Shown piece after piece: positions 14,487-25,690 of a stretch of 64,000 nt of DNA; position 1 is the first letter of the stretch; each line of letters starts with the position of its first letter. The DNA is from Bombus terrestris. Its lineage: Eukaryota > Arthropoda > Insecta > Hymenoptera > Apidae. The position numbers and the translations under genes were made by a program. Location: contig NC_063269.1 in assembly GCF_910591885.1 (NCBI RefSeq), positions 8,866,001 through 8,930,000 of the forward strand. The letters run 5' to 3'. A model generated the notes under the pieces. That model was given only the letters and a program-made list of their open reading frames with translations, ran no database searches and was not told where the DNA came from.

Positions 14487-17400
14487 ATGTGGTACTTGAT
14501 TAATGAACAAGGTACGTTCTGTTATCGATTAAGTAATAGATCAACCATAAATGACAATGTTATTCCAACTTTTGTATTTTAGGTGCCCGCATATATTTAA
14601 AACCAAATCAAGAGACGTTAATCGGCAGGAAGAAAGCTGACATTGTTTTGCCAAATGATAAATCAATCAGCAAGGAACATGCCTCAATTAGTGTTACAAA
14701 ATTAGAGGAAATAAGGGTATTTTTAAACAGGAAATATAATATAATAAGAAAATGCTGTTTACAAAATACAAATTTTTATATTGTTTCAGGGTAATGAACC
14801 AACATCTATATGTAAACTAAAAGACTTAAAGTCAAAATATGGTACTTTTATCCTTCATGAACATGACATAATACAACTAACTGAAACTGAATGTATTTTA
14901 AAACATCAAGATACAATAAGATTTGGTTTACAGAACCATGTATTTAAGTAAGTTTCATTTTTTTTTACTTTTTTTTATCTAAAAATGTTACATATAAATA
15001 TAAGTCTTCTATATGGAGAAAATTTACATATTAGGGTGATATATGTACCTATAATAACAACAGTATCTACTTTATGTGATGACGAGATAGAAAGATTAAA
15101 ACAATTGATGGAAGAAATTGATGGTGTAATAATTACTGATAGCGATTGGAGAAGGGCATCCACTTATTTAACAGTAGGAAATGCTATTTTAACACTGAAG
15201 GTATTTTCCTTGAGAAAATTTTTTAATTTGGGTAATTTATTTCCTAATCGAATGTGTATTACTAATTTGGATATATAACAGCTTGCCTCTGCTATGGCTT
15301 CTGCTTTACCAATAGTGACAATGAAATATTGGGACGAAGTTAAATTTGCAATAGATAATGGTCGGCAACTTCCAGATTCAAATAATTTTGTTCCACCAAT
15401 TGGTGAACCATTAATCGCTAAAAGAAAGGTATTGATTTCTCCAAACGAGAAAAGAACAACGTTATTTGAAAATTTAACATTTATACATTTTAGTACAACT
15501 CAATATAGGAAATATAAGAAAATTATTAGAATAGCAGGTAAATACCAAACATTGAAAATTGTATCCATGACTTATCTGAATAAAATATTATTAAATACTG
15601 TTCTTAATAAGAAATATATTTTAGGTGGAATATCACAATTATTTGAAAGAGCAGACCTAACAACTACAGAATTTTGTAGCCCAAATGTGATTGTATTACA
15701 ATATTCAGACAATGATTCAACACAGATCACGGAAAGTATTTTCTGTATATATCATTCAATACGTAAGTGATTACTACACATTATAAAATAATTTGAGCAT
15801 TATCTTTTATTGGTCATATGTACTTAATTATCCTGTGCTTCCTTCTTCAGAACAAGCATTGAAAGCAAATAATTATAGAATGATAGCTGAAGTTGAAATT
15901 TGTCTTGCAATATTGCATTGTTCGACAGAAAAATATTGCAATCCTATGTATAAATTCGCAAAGCTTTTAAAAAGATCAGAACGAAAAAATGATTCATGTG
16001 AGATTTTAAATCTTGATACACAAGATGAAACAGCCAAAGTGTCAGAATTACCAACTTCTTCGTTTTCGATATCGATACCCGTAAAACACCGTATTATTCC
16101 TGAAACATTGGATATCAATCAAGAATCATTACCAAATGTAAGTGGTGTTGTCATACAACCTACAGAAGAGCAAAAATGTAATAAAATACAATGCATAAGA
16201 AAAGCTCCTAATGATACTTCAGCAATGGAAAATATGCAAGTTACACGATCAAGAGTAATTTCCAATGTTTCGGCAACGACATCCGTGAAAATAAGACAAC
16301 GTATTATTCCTGAAACATTGAGTAGCATCAGTAGTCAAGAATCACAATCAGATGTACATTATATTTTCACACAACCTACAGGAAAGCAAAGATATAATGA
16401 AATACAGTGCATAAAAGAAACTCCTACTGATGCTTCAGCAACAGTGAAAAATGTGCAAGTTACACAACCAATTATTATTCCTGAAACATTGAGCAGCATT
16501 AGTAGCCAAGAATTACAATCAAATGCAAATTTTGCTGGTACACAACCTACGAAAAAGCAAAAATGTAATAAATTTCAATACATAGACGAAACTCCTGATG
16601 CTTCAGCAACAGAGGCAAGTATGCAAGATACACGATCTAATGAAAACAATTCGACTTTTCCTAACTTATTCTCACAAATCATTCGATATTCTAACCATGA
16701 TAATCAGAATTTACACAAACACGGTAATATACAGGATAAGAGACAATCAAAAGAAGTAATAATCTTAAGTGACGATGAAACTGAACTAAATACAGTACAA
16801 CAAAATAAAAATAATAACACGAATTCTAATAAAGATTTCATACATAATATATCGAATAATATATTTAAGACAAATAATTCAAGAGATGAAAATAGGCAAA
16901 TGCCACAAACAGCTCGATTAACTGATAATCGTATAACTGCCACAAATTTAAAAGAAATGTGCAAAGTCGATGAAAAAATAGAATTAAAAAATGTGCGCCC
17001 TGTAACACTAGAAGTAGAAGAAAAGCATAATGTAGAAACGACATGTTCAGGAAATTCAATTACACCATATATAACAGAACCACTAAATACACCTGAAGAT
17101 CCTCCTATATGTTCTGTGGTAAGTTTAATAGATATATAACATTCATTAGAAAATTCTAAAGTAGGGGGTTCTATTGTATAAGTATATCATTTTTTACTTC
17201 AAAATTTCAGGAAAAAGAAAAAAGGAAACATAAAGAACAAAATGTTATAAATTCCGCATTACAAAGTAATTCGTCACTTCGAGCTCATCCTAATTTCAAA
17301 GTGTTCAAAAAGGTAAATTATAAGATACTTTTAGGCTATTTTCTATTTAGAAATATTGAAAGTAATGTAAGAATATTAATAAGTTTTATTAATTTAGGTT

Positions 17401-17487
17401 CCTGCTATAGTTCCTCAGAAAAGGATAAAAATCGATAATATGTATGTATGGAATAAATATAATATAACAAATGAGAATTTATATTAA
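14487..17487 (+). CDS. NBN: Nibrin (NBN/NBS1), MRN complex subunit; nine exons, 778 residues
   Basis: Regulatory subunit of the nuclear MRE11-RAD50-NBS1 complex, which senses double-strand breaks. Exons read from GT-AG sites with phases that keep one frame: 14487-14511, 14583-14716, 14790-14947, 15035-15200, 15282-15537, 15625-15762, 15851-17118, 17211-17312, 17398-17487; introns are 71-92 bp. The FHA domain (about residues 1-107) shows LIGRK around Arg24, then SISKEHAS with Ser38 and His41. BRCT1 spans about 108-205 with Trp178, BRCT2 about 208-325. The middle (330-715) is disordered and holds three repeats beginning IIPETL at about 373, 443 and 500, several SQ/TQ sites and VIILSDDE at 595-602. 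Near the end, NFKVFKK (743-749) matches the MRE11-binding patch of animal nibrins. Only 29 residues follow, and the acidic ATM-binding tail known from vertebrates is not visible. Length is close to human NBN (754). The first exon codes only eight full residues; the start fits the FHA beginning. Identity is firm; exon 9 is the least certain part. Confidence 0.93.
16090..16640 (+). repeat. Three imperfect tandem repeats inside nibrin exon 7
   Basis: Each unit opens with (R/I)IIPETL, then (units 2 and 3) SSISSQE, then QPT with a basic KQ-type stretch, NxxQ, an ETP-like step, a DASAT-like step and MQ/VQ-T. Starts are at 16090, 16300 and 16471, that is 70 and 57 residues apart. Units 2 and 3 are most alike, so they split last. 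Units 2 and 3 carry SQ and TQ dipeptides, the minimal ATM/ATR target. Confidence 0.85.
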
Positions 17488-17501
17488 GATATAAAAATTG
17501 T

Positions 17502-17507
17502 ATTAAA
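17502..17507 (+). terminator. Candidate poly(A) signal of nibrin (ATTAAA)
   Basis: ATTAAA lies 15 bases after the nibrin stop codon. It is the common variant of AATAAA, but in DNA this AT-rich one match carries little weight. Confidence 0.25.
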
Positions 17508-17689
17508 CTTCGAAATAATATTTTTATGTTGTAAAGAATATTATTTTTCTAATTCGAATTGTAAGAAAGTGATATTTCTATGTTAATTTAATTTATATTA
17601 TTTTCTTTTATAATATATTATTATTTAAAATAATTTCATAAGTACCTTGAACATTAAGAATTACTGTATTTAAAATACAACTGTGTAAA

Positions 17690-17692
<3 letters not shown>

Positions 17693-17723
<31 letters not shown>

Positions 17724-17730
17724 TATATAT
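17693..17730. repeat. (TA)n microsatellite
   Basis: An uninterrupted run of about 14 TA units from 17693, then one G and five more TA units. It lies about 200 bases past the nibrin stop codon. Confidence 0.95.
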
Positions 17731-17956
17731 GTTGAAAATCAAATACATTATGTTTTTATATTTTAATAAGAAAACAGGTTCTATAATGATAGTATGTACA
17801 GCATTATTCATTTAAATCTAACATACATCATCTAGGATCTACATGAGAACGTCAATAACGTAAGATTACAACACACGTCACATATATGCATTGCACTCTC
17901 ACTACTACAGTTATGTGCCGATGTTACAAGTATAGAGTTATATAAATGATAGGAGA

Positions 17957-17984
17957 TGTATGTATGTATGTATGAATGTATGTA
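17957..17984. repeat. (TGTA)n microsatellite
   Basis: About seven TGTA units with one GAATG interruption. Confidence 0.85.
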
Positions 17985-18359
17985 CTTACATAGCTTGAAT
18001 TGCAGCCATAAAACTTGAAGTTTGATCACAGAAAAAAATTACATTTATCAATCGACATCTTTCTCACTAAATCTCACAGCATTTAAAGCACAGAATTATC
18101 CGATGTAACGATATGTAACGCTCTTTTGCGATCAAAATTAATTAGTGAACTCGAAAGGAGTAAACTTTACTTGTCTCTAATTGTAAGCAAAGAACTTGTA
18201 ACTAGCTAACTAAATACATACATTTATATCTGCAACTTTTTAAAAAACTGTAATGTCTAAAAATTTAAAAGTACACTTATTATATAAATATTAAAAAAAG
18301 AATTAAAGACCGTCACTTTCGTGAAACTAGTGAAACTATAGAATGTGCAATCGCTAATT

Positions 18360-18494
18360 ACTAATTACATACCGCGATATTCGATTATGTCATCGATATA
18401 ATTTCTCGTGGTCGATAGATTGGTGGCGTCTTGGAGAAACGTTAGTTTTACGCGGGAAGTCCAGCGAAACGGAACATCATCCAGATCCCATTAG
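18360..18494 (+). ncRNA. Candidate untranslated first exon, left exon of a spliced + transcript
   Basis: A comparatively GC-rich block ending CCCATTAG followed by GTAAAAG, a good donor. Upstream is AT-rich. An open frame crosses it without a start codon of note. On the minus strand a 40-residue open frame also exists, but no AG acceptor precedes it, so plus is preferred. It may be the first exon of the transcript continued at 19172 and 19704. The left limit is a guess. Confidence 0.35.
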
Positions 18495-18817
18495 GTAAAA
18501 GTTAAAATTATCAGTTTTAAAATTTCTTTCTACATTGTCGAATATGTCTATTAATTAGATTAAAGGATTATTAGAGTTACATATATGTAATTCAATCATG
18601 GAAGTTGATATATGAAAATAGAGCAGGTGAAATATATATCGTGAAGAGTAAAATATCTTTTCGTATTGTACGACTTAAGAGGCCAAGGAACAGTTGAATA
18701 TAATTAACATAATTCTTAATATTCTTAATAATTGTACTAAACTGATACTTTAATATATAATCTCATATCAAAAAGTAAAGTAGATTGATAGAAGTATTAG
18801 ATTTACATATTATATTC

Positions 18818-18840
18818 TTATTTATTTATTAAATAAATAA
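18818..18840. repeat. Perfect AT palindrome
   Basis: TTATTTATTTA followed by its inverted copy TAAATAAATAA around a central T. It could extrude as a cruciform or may simply be slippage. Confidence 0.6.
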
Positions 18841-19171
18841 TTGTTGATTAACGGTATATTACGATAATTAGTAAAAATTAGAAGTTTCTAATAAAGTTCC
18901 GACGAATATGTAATTGATGCTATTACAACAGTAGATTGCTATTATTTGCTATATGGAGATTGATATTACAATATTAATCTTATACGAATCACGATTTTTA
19001 TATGTATCATGGTTAAGTATTCTTGATTGACAATCCTTGATAAACATGATTTTTAGCTACTACGTAGTATAACTGTTTTTGTCACAAACTGGCATTCGAT
19101 ATATATATATATGTGTGTTCTAATATAGCTTTTCTAAATTTCTTCTAATATAATCCTTTATTCATTTTCAG

Positions 19172-19490
19172 GGAACATTCGTGGCCGTGTGTAATGTGAT
19201 CGGCAGAGTCAGTGTTTGCTACGTAAAGTTATTTCCAATATTTTTCAGATTAAGATAGTTCTTAGTGATCAGTAAATTGAATCAGAACTCATACGCGAGT
19301 TTAGAGCCAGTGTTTGTTTGCCGCTTGTAATTTAAACGAGCAAGTTAATAGTCTTTTATTTTTCTTTTTTTACACACACACACGCGCACGCACACACATA
19401 CAGATATATTCTTCTTTTTAAATACTCTTTTCCAGTATTAGAATCACCCCTCCCCTCAAAAGGATCCAACCTCTTTAAAAACCAAGAACA
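19172..19490 (+). ncRNA. Candidate untranslated exon 2 of the + transcript, or its own first exon
   Basis: Preceded by TTCATTTTCAG, a strong acceptor, and followed by GTGAGTAT, a strong donor after AAGAACA. The block contains several initiator-like TCAGTG strings near 19211-19320, so transcription may also begin inside it. Reading frames are closed quickly (ATGTGA), which suggests leader sequence. A CA-rich run sits at 19372-19401. Confidence 0.4.
19372..19401. repeat. (CA)n microsatellite, interrupted
   Basis: ACACACAC run broken by CGCGCACG, inside the candidate leader exon. Confidence 0.85.
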
Positions 19491-19703
19491 GTGAGTATCT
19501 TTATATATTATATACCACTCTGTCTTATTTTTAGCTTAAATTGCTATTAATAATGAAGGTAATTTAATGAAGTTCAAAATTTGTATTCTTTACTGAAATA
19601 AAATCAGAATTTCAACATTTATTGTTACTAAAGTTCTAAATCTAATAAAGTTCCATCTTTCTTTTGTTAAAGATTTTTTACAACTACCATTTTAATTATG
19701 CAG

Positions 19704-19769
19704 ATCGGTGCCTTCATGATGTTTCCCGGGCTAAGATAATACTAATAACAATATTCTTCGCATCTAGTG
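19704..19769 (+). ncRNA. Candidate untranslated exon 3 of the + transcript
   Basis: A 66-base segment between TTTTAATTATGCAG and GTAAGTCG. The only ATG frame ends after eight codons. The flanking signals are among the best in the window. With the two preceding exons it outlines a spliced leader whose coding part, if any, lies further right. Confidence 0.4.
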
Positions 19770-21223
19770 GTAAGTCGCATGCATTTTTATTCTTAATTAC
19801 TTAATCATATCGTAGGGCGAAAGATTCGAATCGACACGAGTGACTGGTTATATTACGTAGATCTTCTAGCGAGCATAATGACCACGGATATTTACCCGCA
19901 GTATGGTAACATTTTGTGTGTTTTAGTTATTAGTTCAAGATAGAATCTTCTTGTATATTGTATTTTTTGACGATTAAAATTTTATATCAGTAGTATTAAT
20001 ATAAACTGGATGACTTCAAAGTAACATTTAATGTTTACAGAAGTTATCACGTAAGTGAATGTTAACATTGAATTGCGTATTTTGTAATAGAGAAATCCGA
20101 TATTCTCTAATTTCGTTGCAATAAATATATTACATCTGTGTTACCGTAATATTTTGAGTGATTTATGTTTAAGTATAATTTTAAATACTCACTACGATAT
20201 GAAAGTTCAGTGTTCGTCATGTGTCAGATATTAAATACAAGAAGAATTGTATTTAATAATTTAATGGCGAAAGGCAGATTTCAAAATCAAAGCAACAAAT
20301 TTTGCTTCGATGATGGAATCGCTTATAGATACTTTACCTTATGAATACTTACGTCTAATGTAATGTTAAATATTACATTACAGTGAGTTTGTCTTTTTAT
20401 AAATAAATTTGTTGTTTATCTACAACCTTTTTCTTTTAATGATAATATTTCAATAATTTATTAAACTAATGGAGTAGAGTAAAGAGTTCTAGTAATTTAA
20501 AACAAAATTTCAAAATACGAATTGAAAGACCACTGGCCCGTTAGATAAAAGATAGATACATATCACCTTTTTAGCTCAGGATTTTTAAGTTTAACCCTTT
20601 CCGTCACCTTCTAGGGCCTCATTCACGTATTTAGATGCAACTTGGATGAGGTACTGCAGTGAACATAAATGTTAAATTTAACTTGAATTGGAATTACGAA
20701 TTATAAGATACTGCTATTGTTCTTAGAATTTTTTTATTATAGACTGCTATAATTTCTTATAAAATATTATTAGGATTAGTTGTATTTTGCTTTAGTTAAA
20801 ATTTAATTAAGAAGACATTAATTAATTAACTTTGTAGTATTATGATTTATAAATATCACGCATATTAAACGTTTCTATCGAGATATATAATTACAGTTAT
20901 TTTTACTGAATGCATTTTAAGAATTAATATTGTGATATAATATTAAAAATATTATTATATAGCTAATGAACTTAAATAGTAAATTATTTATTTCTTAACG
21001 AGTCTATTATTCCATTCATTGACATTTTTATTTATTACGTCCGAAAATTTTCTGAAAATATTTTTAAAATAAATTATTTTACCTTTTACAAAGTTTTACT
21101 TCCCAACTATAGGTAACAACTACATCTATTTCTAAAACTTGTATAAATATAGTAATTAGATATTATAAATGAGAATTATATATATTAGACAGCGATACAT
21201 TTTACACGGCAAATATAATAATA
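19770..21223. other. AT-rich spacer with short hairpins
   Basis: ATTAAATACAA and its inverted copy flank a six-base loop at about 20230-20257, and a second small stem lies at about 20357-20383. No coding signal on either strand. Confidence 0.45.
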
Positions 21224-21693
21224 TTAGATAAATATTATATTGCATATTTGTCTTCTCATCTTCAACGCAAAAAATTTCTTTCTTACCACTTGTAGATAAA
21301 GATGAATTTTTAAAATAAATAAGTATTGTAATTTTAATATTTATTGATAAAATGTCAAATTATCTATTAAAATGCGTATATAAAAATTGTTATTGAATTA
21401 TACAATTTCACTTGCAAACATAGACACTTACAGAAATAGTGATCCCCATAGTCATCCGTATTCTTGTATTCTTTTCCATCAATCTCGGCTTCGATTTTGC
21501 GCCAAACTTGGATAAAAATAATACAAATAAGCATATTATTTAGTCGCAAAATTTTTAAAATTTTTTTATTGATGTAGATTTACTTACCATTTCTGAGAAA
21601 TTTTCTAATACTTGTTTTATGAGGTATTCTATTAGGTCTAGGTGGTTTTGTATTTTGTTCTGCGATTGAGCTTATATCGTCCTCCATATCCAT
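21224..21693 (-). CDS. Small gene of unknown function, about 81 residues in three exons
   Basis: Not recognised. The frame starts at ATG 21693 (MDMEDDISSIAEQ) in an exon spanning 21750-21588, which opens after a good acceptor (TTATTTATTTTTAG) and ends at GTAAGTA. It continues in phase in 21506-21432, coding VWRKIEAEIDG and KNTDDYGDHYF, ending at GTAAGTG. The last exon is less sure: an acceptor at 21289 gives 21288-21224, a basic tail (LVRKKFFALKMRR) and TAA; another acceptor about 30 bases on gives a shorter end. The first two exons are convincing because both splice phases agree and codon use looks coding, with an acidic N-terminus, a proline-basic patch and then an amphipathic stretch. No signal peptide or clear membrane span is seen. 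It points left, tail to tail with nibrin, with the spliced + exons between them. The 5' leader exon is at 24.3-24.6 kb. Confidence 0.55.
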
Positions 21694-22562
21694 GTTGATA
21701 TTATGTATTTGTGGATAAGTGAATCACAGCGAGAAAGGAATAGATGTGTACTAAAAATAAATAATAATACAATTTACGTTAATACAACTGTTGCAATGTG
21801 ATTAACTTTGGTTTGTACAAAAACCCACACTTTATTATTCTTCTTTGATTGATCGAATATTGCATTGTATCTTTCTTCAAGTATATTTTTCTTTCAACCG
21901 TTGGTAGTTTATTTAGAAGAAGAATTCTTACTAGAATACTCATGTTTGTTATTAACTTAGAATTTATTAACATTCAGTATCTAATACAATACAATATTAC
22001 ATACTACTTAATAAATAATTTCTTATTTGAGGAAACTATTTAATTGTTTTTGTTATCTATGGATATGGAAATCATGAGAATATTTCATATGTTCATCTTA
22101 TTAACACCACTGTTCACGCTATTACATTATTTACGTAAAATATGAAAATGATGCTTGCTAAAAGTTAAAGTACTCCAAATTATCATCTATTAGAATGGTC
22201 ACTAATTATTCTAAATATTAAGGTAAATATAAATTTATTTGCATTATTTACATTGTATTAAATCTTCGAGGTTTTAGTTTCGTTCTTGTTGGCCAATTCT
22301 AACGTTTCAAAAGCAAAGAAAACATATGCAAATGCATATTCCTGACCTTCCGCAACAAGTAATTCAGTTTTGTGCTAAACGAAGATGAATACCAGCAAAG
22401 CGAGATTTCAAGAGCTAAGAATTGAACACCAAAAAATCTACGTGTTCATCTTCAAGAAAATTTTTCGATTCAGTTTAGTTTCCGAAATATAAACATGTAT
22501 AGATTATAATAATGGATTACCCTGTACATTAAACTATAGGAACAAAGTCTTAACTTCTTACT

Positions 22563-22590
22563 TAGTTTAACTTTAACTTAACTTAACTTT
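22563..22590. repeat. Pentamer-like TTAAC/CTTAA run
   Basis: TTTAACTTTAACTTAACTTAACTTT, about five units of five to six bases. It is not the insect telomere unit TTAGG. Confidence 0.7.
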
Positions 22591-23347
22591 TACTGCTTTC
22601 TAAGTTCTTTAATATTAATATTCTTATTTTATTATTCTCTTCTTAACATTCTTTAATATCAATATATTACATATTATTTATTTCTCAAGTTATTCGTTTT
22701 TCCAAGTTAAGGGAAGAAACTTTATTTCTTCAATCTATAGTATCATAAGTACAAATATGCAGTTCAGTGGAACATATGAGACACTGCATAATATGTATTC
22801 TTGCACATAGCAGTATTTCATATTCAATACAGTGTCATAATAAATTTTTGCTAATAGAATTTGGACGTATTTCAAGAATTTAATGTGATAAGTATATCCG
22901 TTTATAAAATTACTAATGGCTCGTTTGTATGCTGTTGACCTAGTTATTACATGTGACACAAACTTATCTCTTCTACATCCATACTGATTGCATAAACGAT
23001 ATTTGCTTGTGCAATCTTGCACAGTCAGGAAGATGCATATTTTTTATTAAATAAAATACATTTCGTAAGACAGATCTGTACATTTGGGTTTAATGTAGAT
23101 CATGTTAGCAGGTTATAAGTATATTGCAATATATAATAATAATAGTTTCAATCGATAAAGTCTTATCAGATTTATGTTATACAATTTTTACGAATAAAGC
23201 GATTCCAAATTTTATAAGCAATTTCTTAGTTTATCAATAACAAAGTTTAACTTTCTATTCTTTAATAGATTTGAAAAATCTGCAAATATCTACTATCGCT
23301 TATATTTTTAATATGTTAGAATTTTAAGAAAAATATTGAGATTACAT

Positions 23348-23410
23348 TAGTTATAAATAAAAAGAACTAATATAGCTATAGTTATAAATAAAAAGTAATA
23401 TATGTAGCTA
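23348..23410. repeat. Tandem duplication of about 31 bp
   Basis: Two adjacent copies begin TAGTTATAAATAAAAAG and end TAGCTA at 23378 and 23410. Differences are few, so the event is fairly recent. Confidence 0.85.
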
Positions 23411-23910
23411 TTCGTTTTATAAGTTTTCTAAGTAAACTCGACAAACGCAACTCACGATAAATTTAACTCTGATAACGTCTTATTATCTTGTTTACGATGT
23501 TTAAGCAATTATCATAAACTGCTATGCAAATTTCAATCTTTACAAATCTCAACCCTTTCTTATATGTCATAAACTTCTAAGATTTTTTATGACTATAAAT
23601 TTATTTTTAATGCCATTGAAAGTCATATATGTGGCGCTGGTGCAATATGAATAATATAATAATTATATTAGATTGATAAATAAATAAATAGTGTATACAT
23701 AACCTGATAACCTGATACTACTATTTCCTTGGAAATTTGAAGCTCTGATTTCTTGCACGACAAAATTATAATATACGTTTTCAAAATACAACTTTCTTAG
23801 ATTTTAATAGTTAGCTATTATAGGTAGTTTTTACCAACATTTACTTTGGTAGCTATTTGCGGGAAGGATGAAATTGTGCGTAGAAGAAATGAAATAACAT
23901 TCTAGAAATC

Positions 23911-23926
23911 GATAGATAGATAGATA
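23911..23926. repeat. (GATA)n run
   Basis: Four GATA units. Confidence 0.85.
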
Positions 23927-24310
23927 TGAATCTTCGGAATAAGTGTATTCTTTTGCCAAGAAAAAGACAATCTCATTCAAGCGATGAAAGGAAATGGTCA
24001 GTGTAATATTCCTGTTCGGTTTACGCAGTTTTATTACGTCGGTTAGGTGCAAAACATACGATAGCCTAACTACAGATGCATACATTTTTAACTTATACAT
24101 CATAACTTTGTTTCTATCTGTGCAATATTTAATAAATAGCTACTATAACATTGTTGCGCAATCTTAAATGTCAATTCAATGTCACATGAATTTTATATCA
24201 AAATTTTGATATCACAAAATAGTAAAAAATTTACACGACGGTATTAAGAACATGTATTGGTGACGTTATTAAATAAAATATAAACATAAGGTACGAACAA
24301 GAAAACTTAC

Positions 24311-24680
24311 GTTTTATAACACAATCATCACGTGGCTTCGAGTTGCAATTTCTTCAAGGATTTCAACGGAATATTTCTCAACCACTCTATTCATATAGTC
24401 TGCTGTGCAACATGCAATTTACATAAAATCAACATCGCTGGTCCTCAGGTTACACCTAGCACACTAATTTACAAATCAATCGTACGTATATAAAAAAAAT
24501 ATTGTCGGCCGCGAAGATATCCAACCGAAGAATATGAAAGAAGTACGATCCACGAACGTGGCGATGATTGGCGAATGCCAAACTGCAAACTAAAATCTTC
24601 GCAATCTTCGTTGGTTGTAGGATAACGAAAGGCTATTCGCGGGTTACTTTGAACTTGGCTGAATAGCGAGCGGAAGAAGA
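24311..24680 (-). promoter_or_regulatory. Promoter and untranslated first exon of the small minus-strand gene
   Basis: A relatively GC-rich block whose minus strand ends TGTGTTATAAAAC followed by GTAAGTTTTC at 24310, a strong donor. Joined to the acceptor at 21750 it would give a 2.56-kb leader intron. Short upstream ATGs end quickly, so the exon is untranslated. The transcription start is not fixed but is probably between 24.5 and 24.68 kb. The 76-codon frame at 24469-24699 on minus is judged incidental. Confidence 0.5.
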
Positions 24681-24699
24681 AACTTTGGCCAGAGGCCAA

Positions 24700-25690
24700 A
24701 TCCTCCTACGCGACGTCATATTTTTTAACGTAAAACAAAAAGATTTTAACGTAACCAATAGATACATTATCGACTTTGACATGGTTAGTATAATCGAATA
24801 CACAAATCGTAAAACTATGTGTGTTTTGATATCCTTACGTCTTGAATTCAGAAGAAATAAGAAATAGTTTGCAGTAGGAATGTCGTAACTTGTAGCTTCG
24901 TTATTATAGCTCCTACGAATAACAAAACTAGGAAAATTATTTACATATTTGTTGATTTGCCAAGTTGGCAGTTCTCAGTGTCACCTGTAATTATCCTAAC
25001 GTGAGAAATATTTACAAAACCTAGTTTTCTTCCATCGATAATAAAATTACGTACCTAAATATTCGTCAAAACTAGAAGAGATATATTAGGGAATTATTAA
25101 GAAATCTTTAAGAATTCTAAATCTTAAACTTGCACAATGATTGGAGGACATATTTGTGGCTGTTCGAATTTCGATCGTAGCTGTCGCTGTCTTATTTTCA
25201 AGTTTGGTGGTTCAAAGCTGAAACGTTCGTACCAATTTCTCCAACAGTATATCGAAACCTTCTATTGTCTGAAATTACTCACGACGATGAATCGCAATAT
25301 GAAATATAAAAGACGTGTTCTCAAAACGGTGACAACTCAATTAACACTTTGATCGCCGCTGAGACCACATTGGCGTCATTTGTAATATGTCAAGTTATAT
25401 GTTAATAGTTGCTGCTACCATATAAGCGTCATTTGTTGTCAATTATTGACAAATAAGGGCAAGTTGGTTAAAGCTACGCGCTAATAACGCAGCCTGATAG
25501 AGCTTGAGAAAACATAAGCGGAACATAATTCTTAGCAGAAAGATTCAAATTTCCCATGTCTTCAAATCTAACATTCATACACTACTCCTATCGGTACGAA
25601 TGATACCTAGGAATTCTTTTATCAAATATCATATACACCTGCATAAACCGACATTCTGCCACATTTACCCCGAAACAACGTAGAACGATC
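24700..25690. other. AT-rich spacer, no gene seen
   Basis: Short open frames only (24685-24867 and 25137-25352 on +), neither with splice context. Confidence 0.4.

Larger units (their letters stand above)
21751..24310 (-). other. Presumed leader intron of the small minus-strand gene
   Basis: Lies between the donor at 24310 and the acceptor at 21751. AT-rich throughout. It holds a CTTAA-type pentamer run (22563-22590), a 31-bp tandem duplication (23348-23410) and a GATA run (23911-23926). No other gene seen. Confidence 0.45.

Noticed and set aside
18370..18500. A minus-strand 40-residue frame (DDVPFRWTSRVKL)
   Set aside because: It is preceded by a stop and no AG acceptor lies in between; the + strand has a better donor at the edge.
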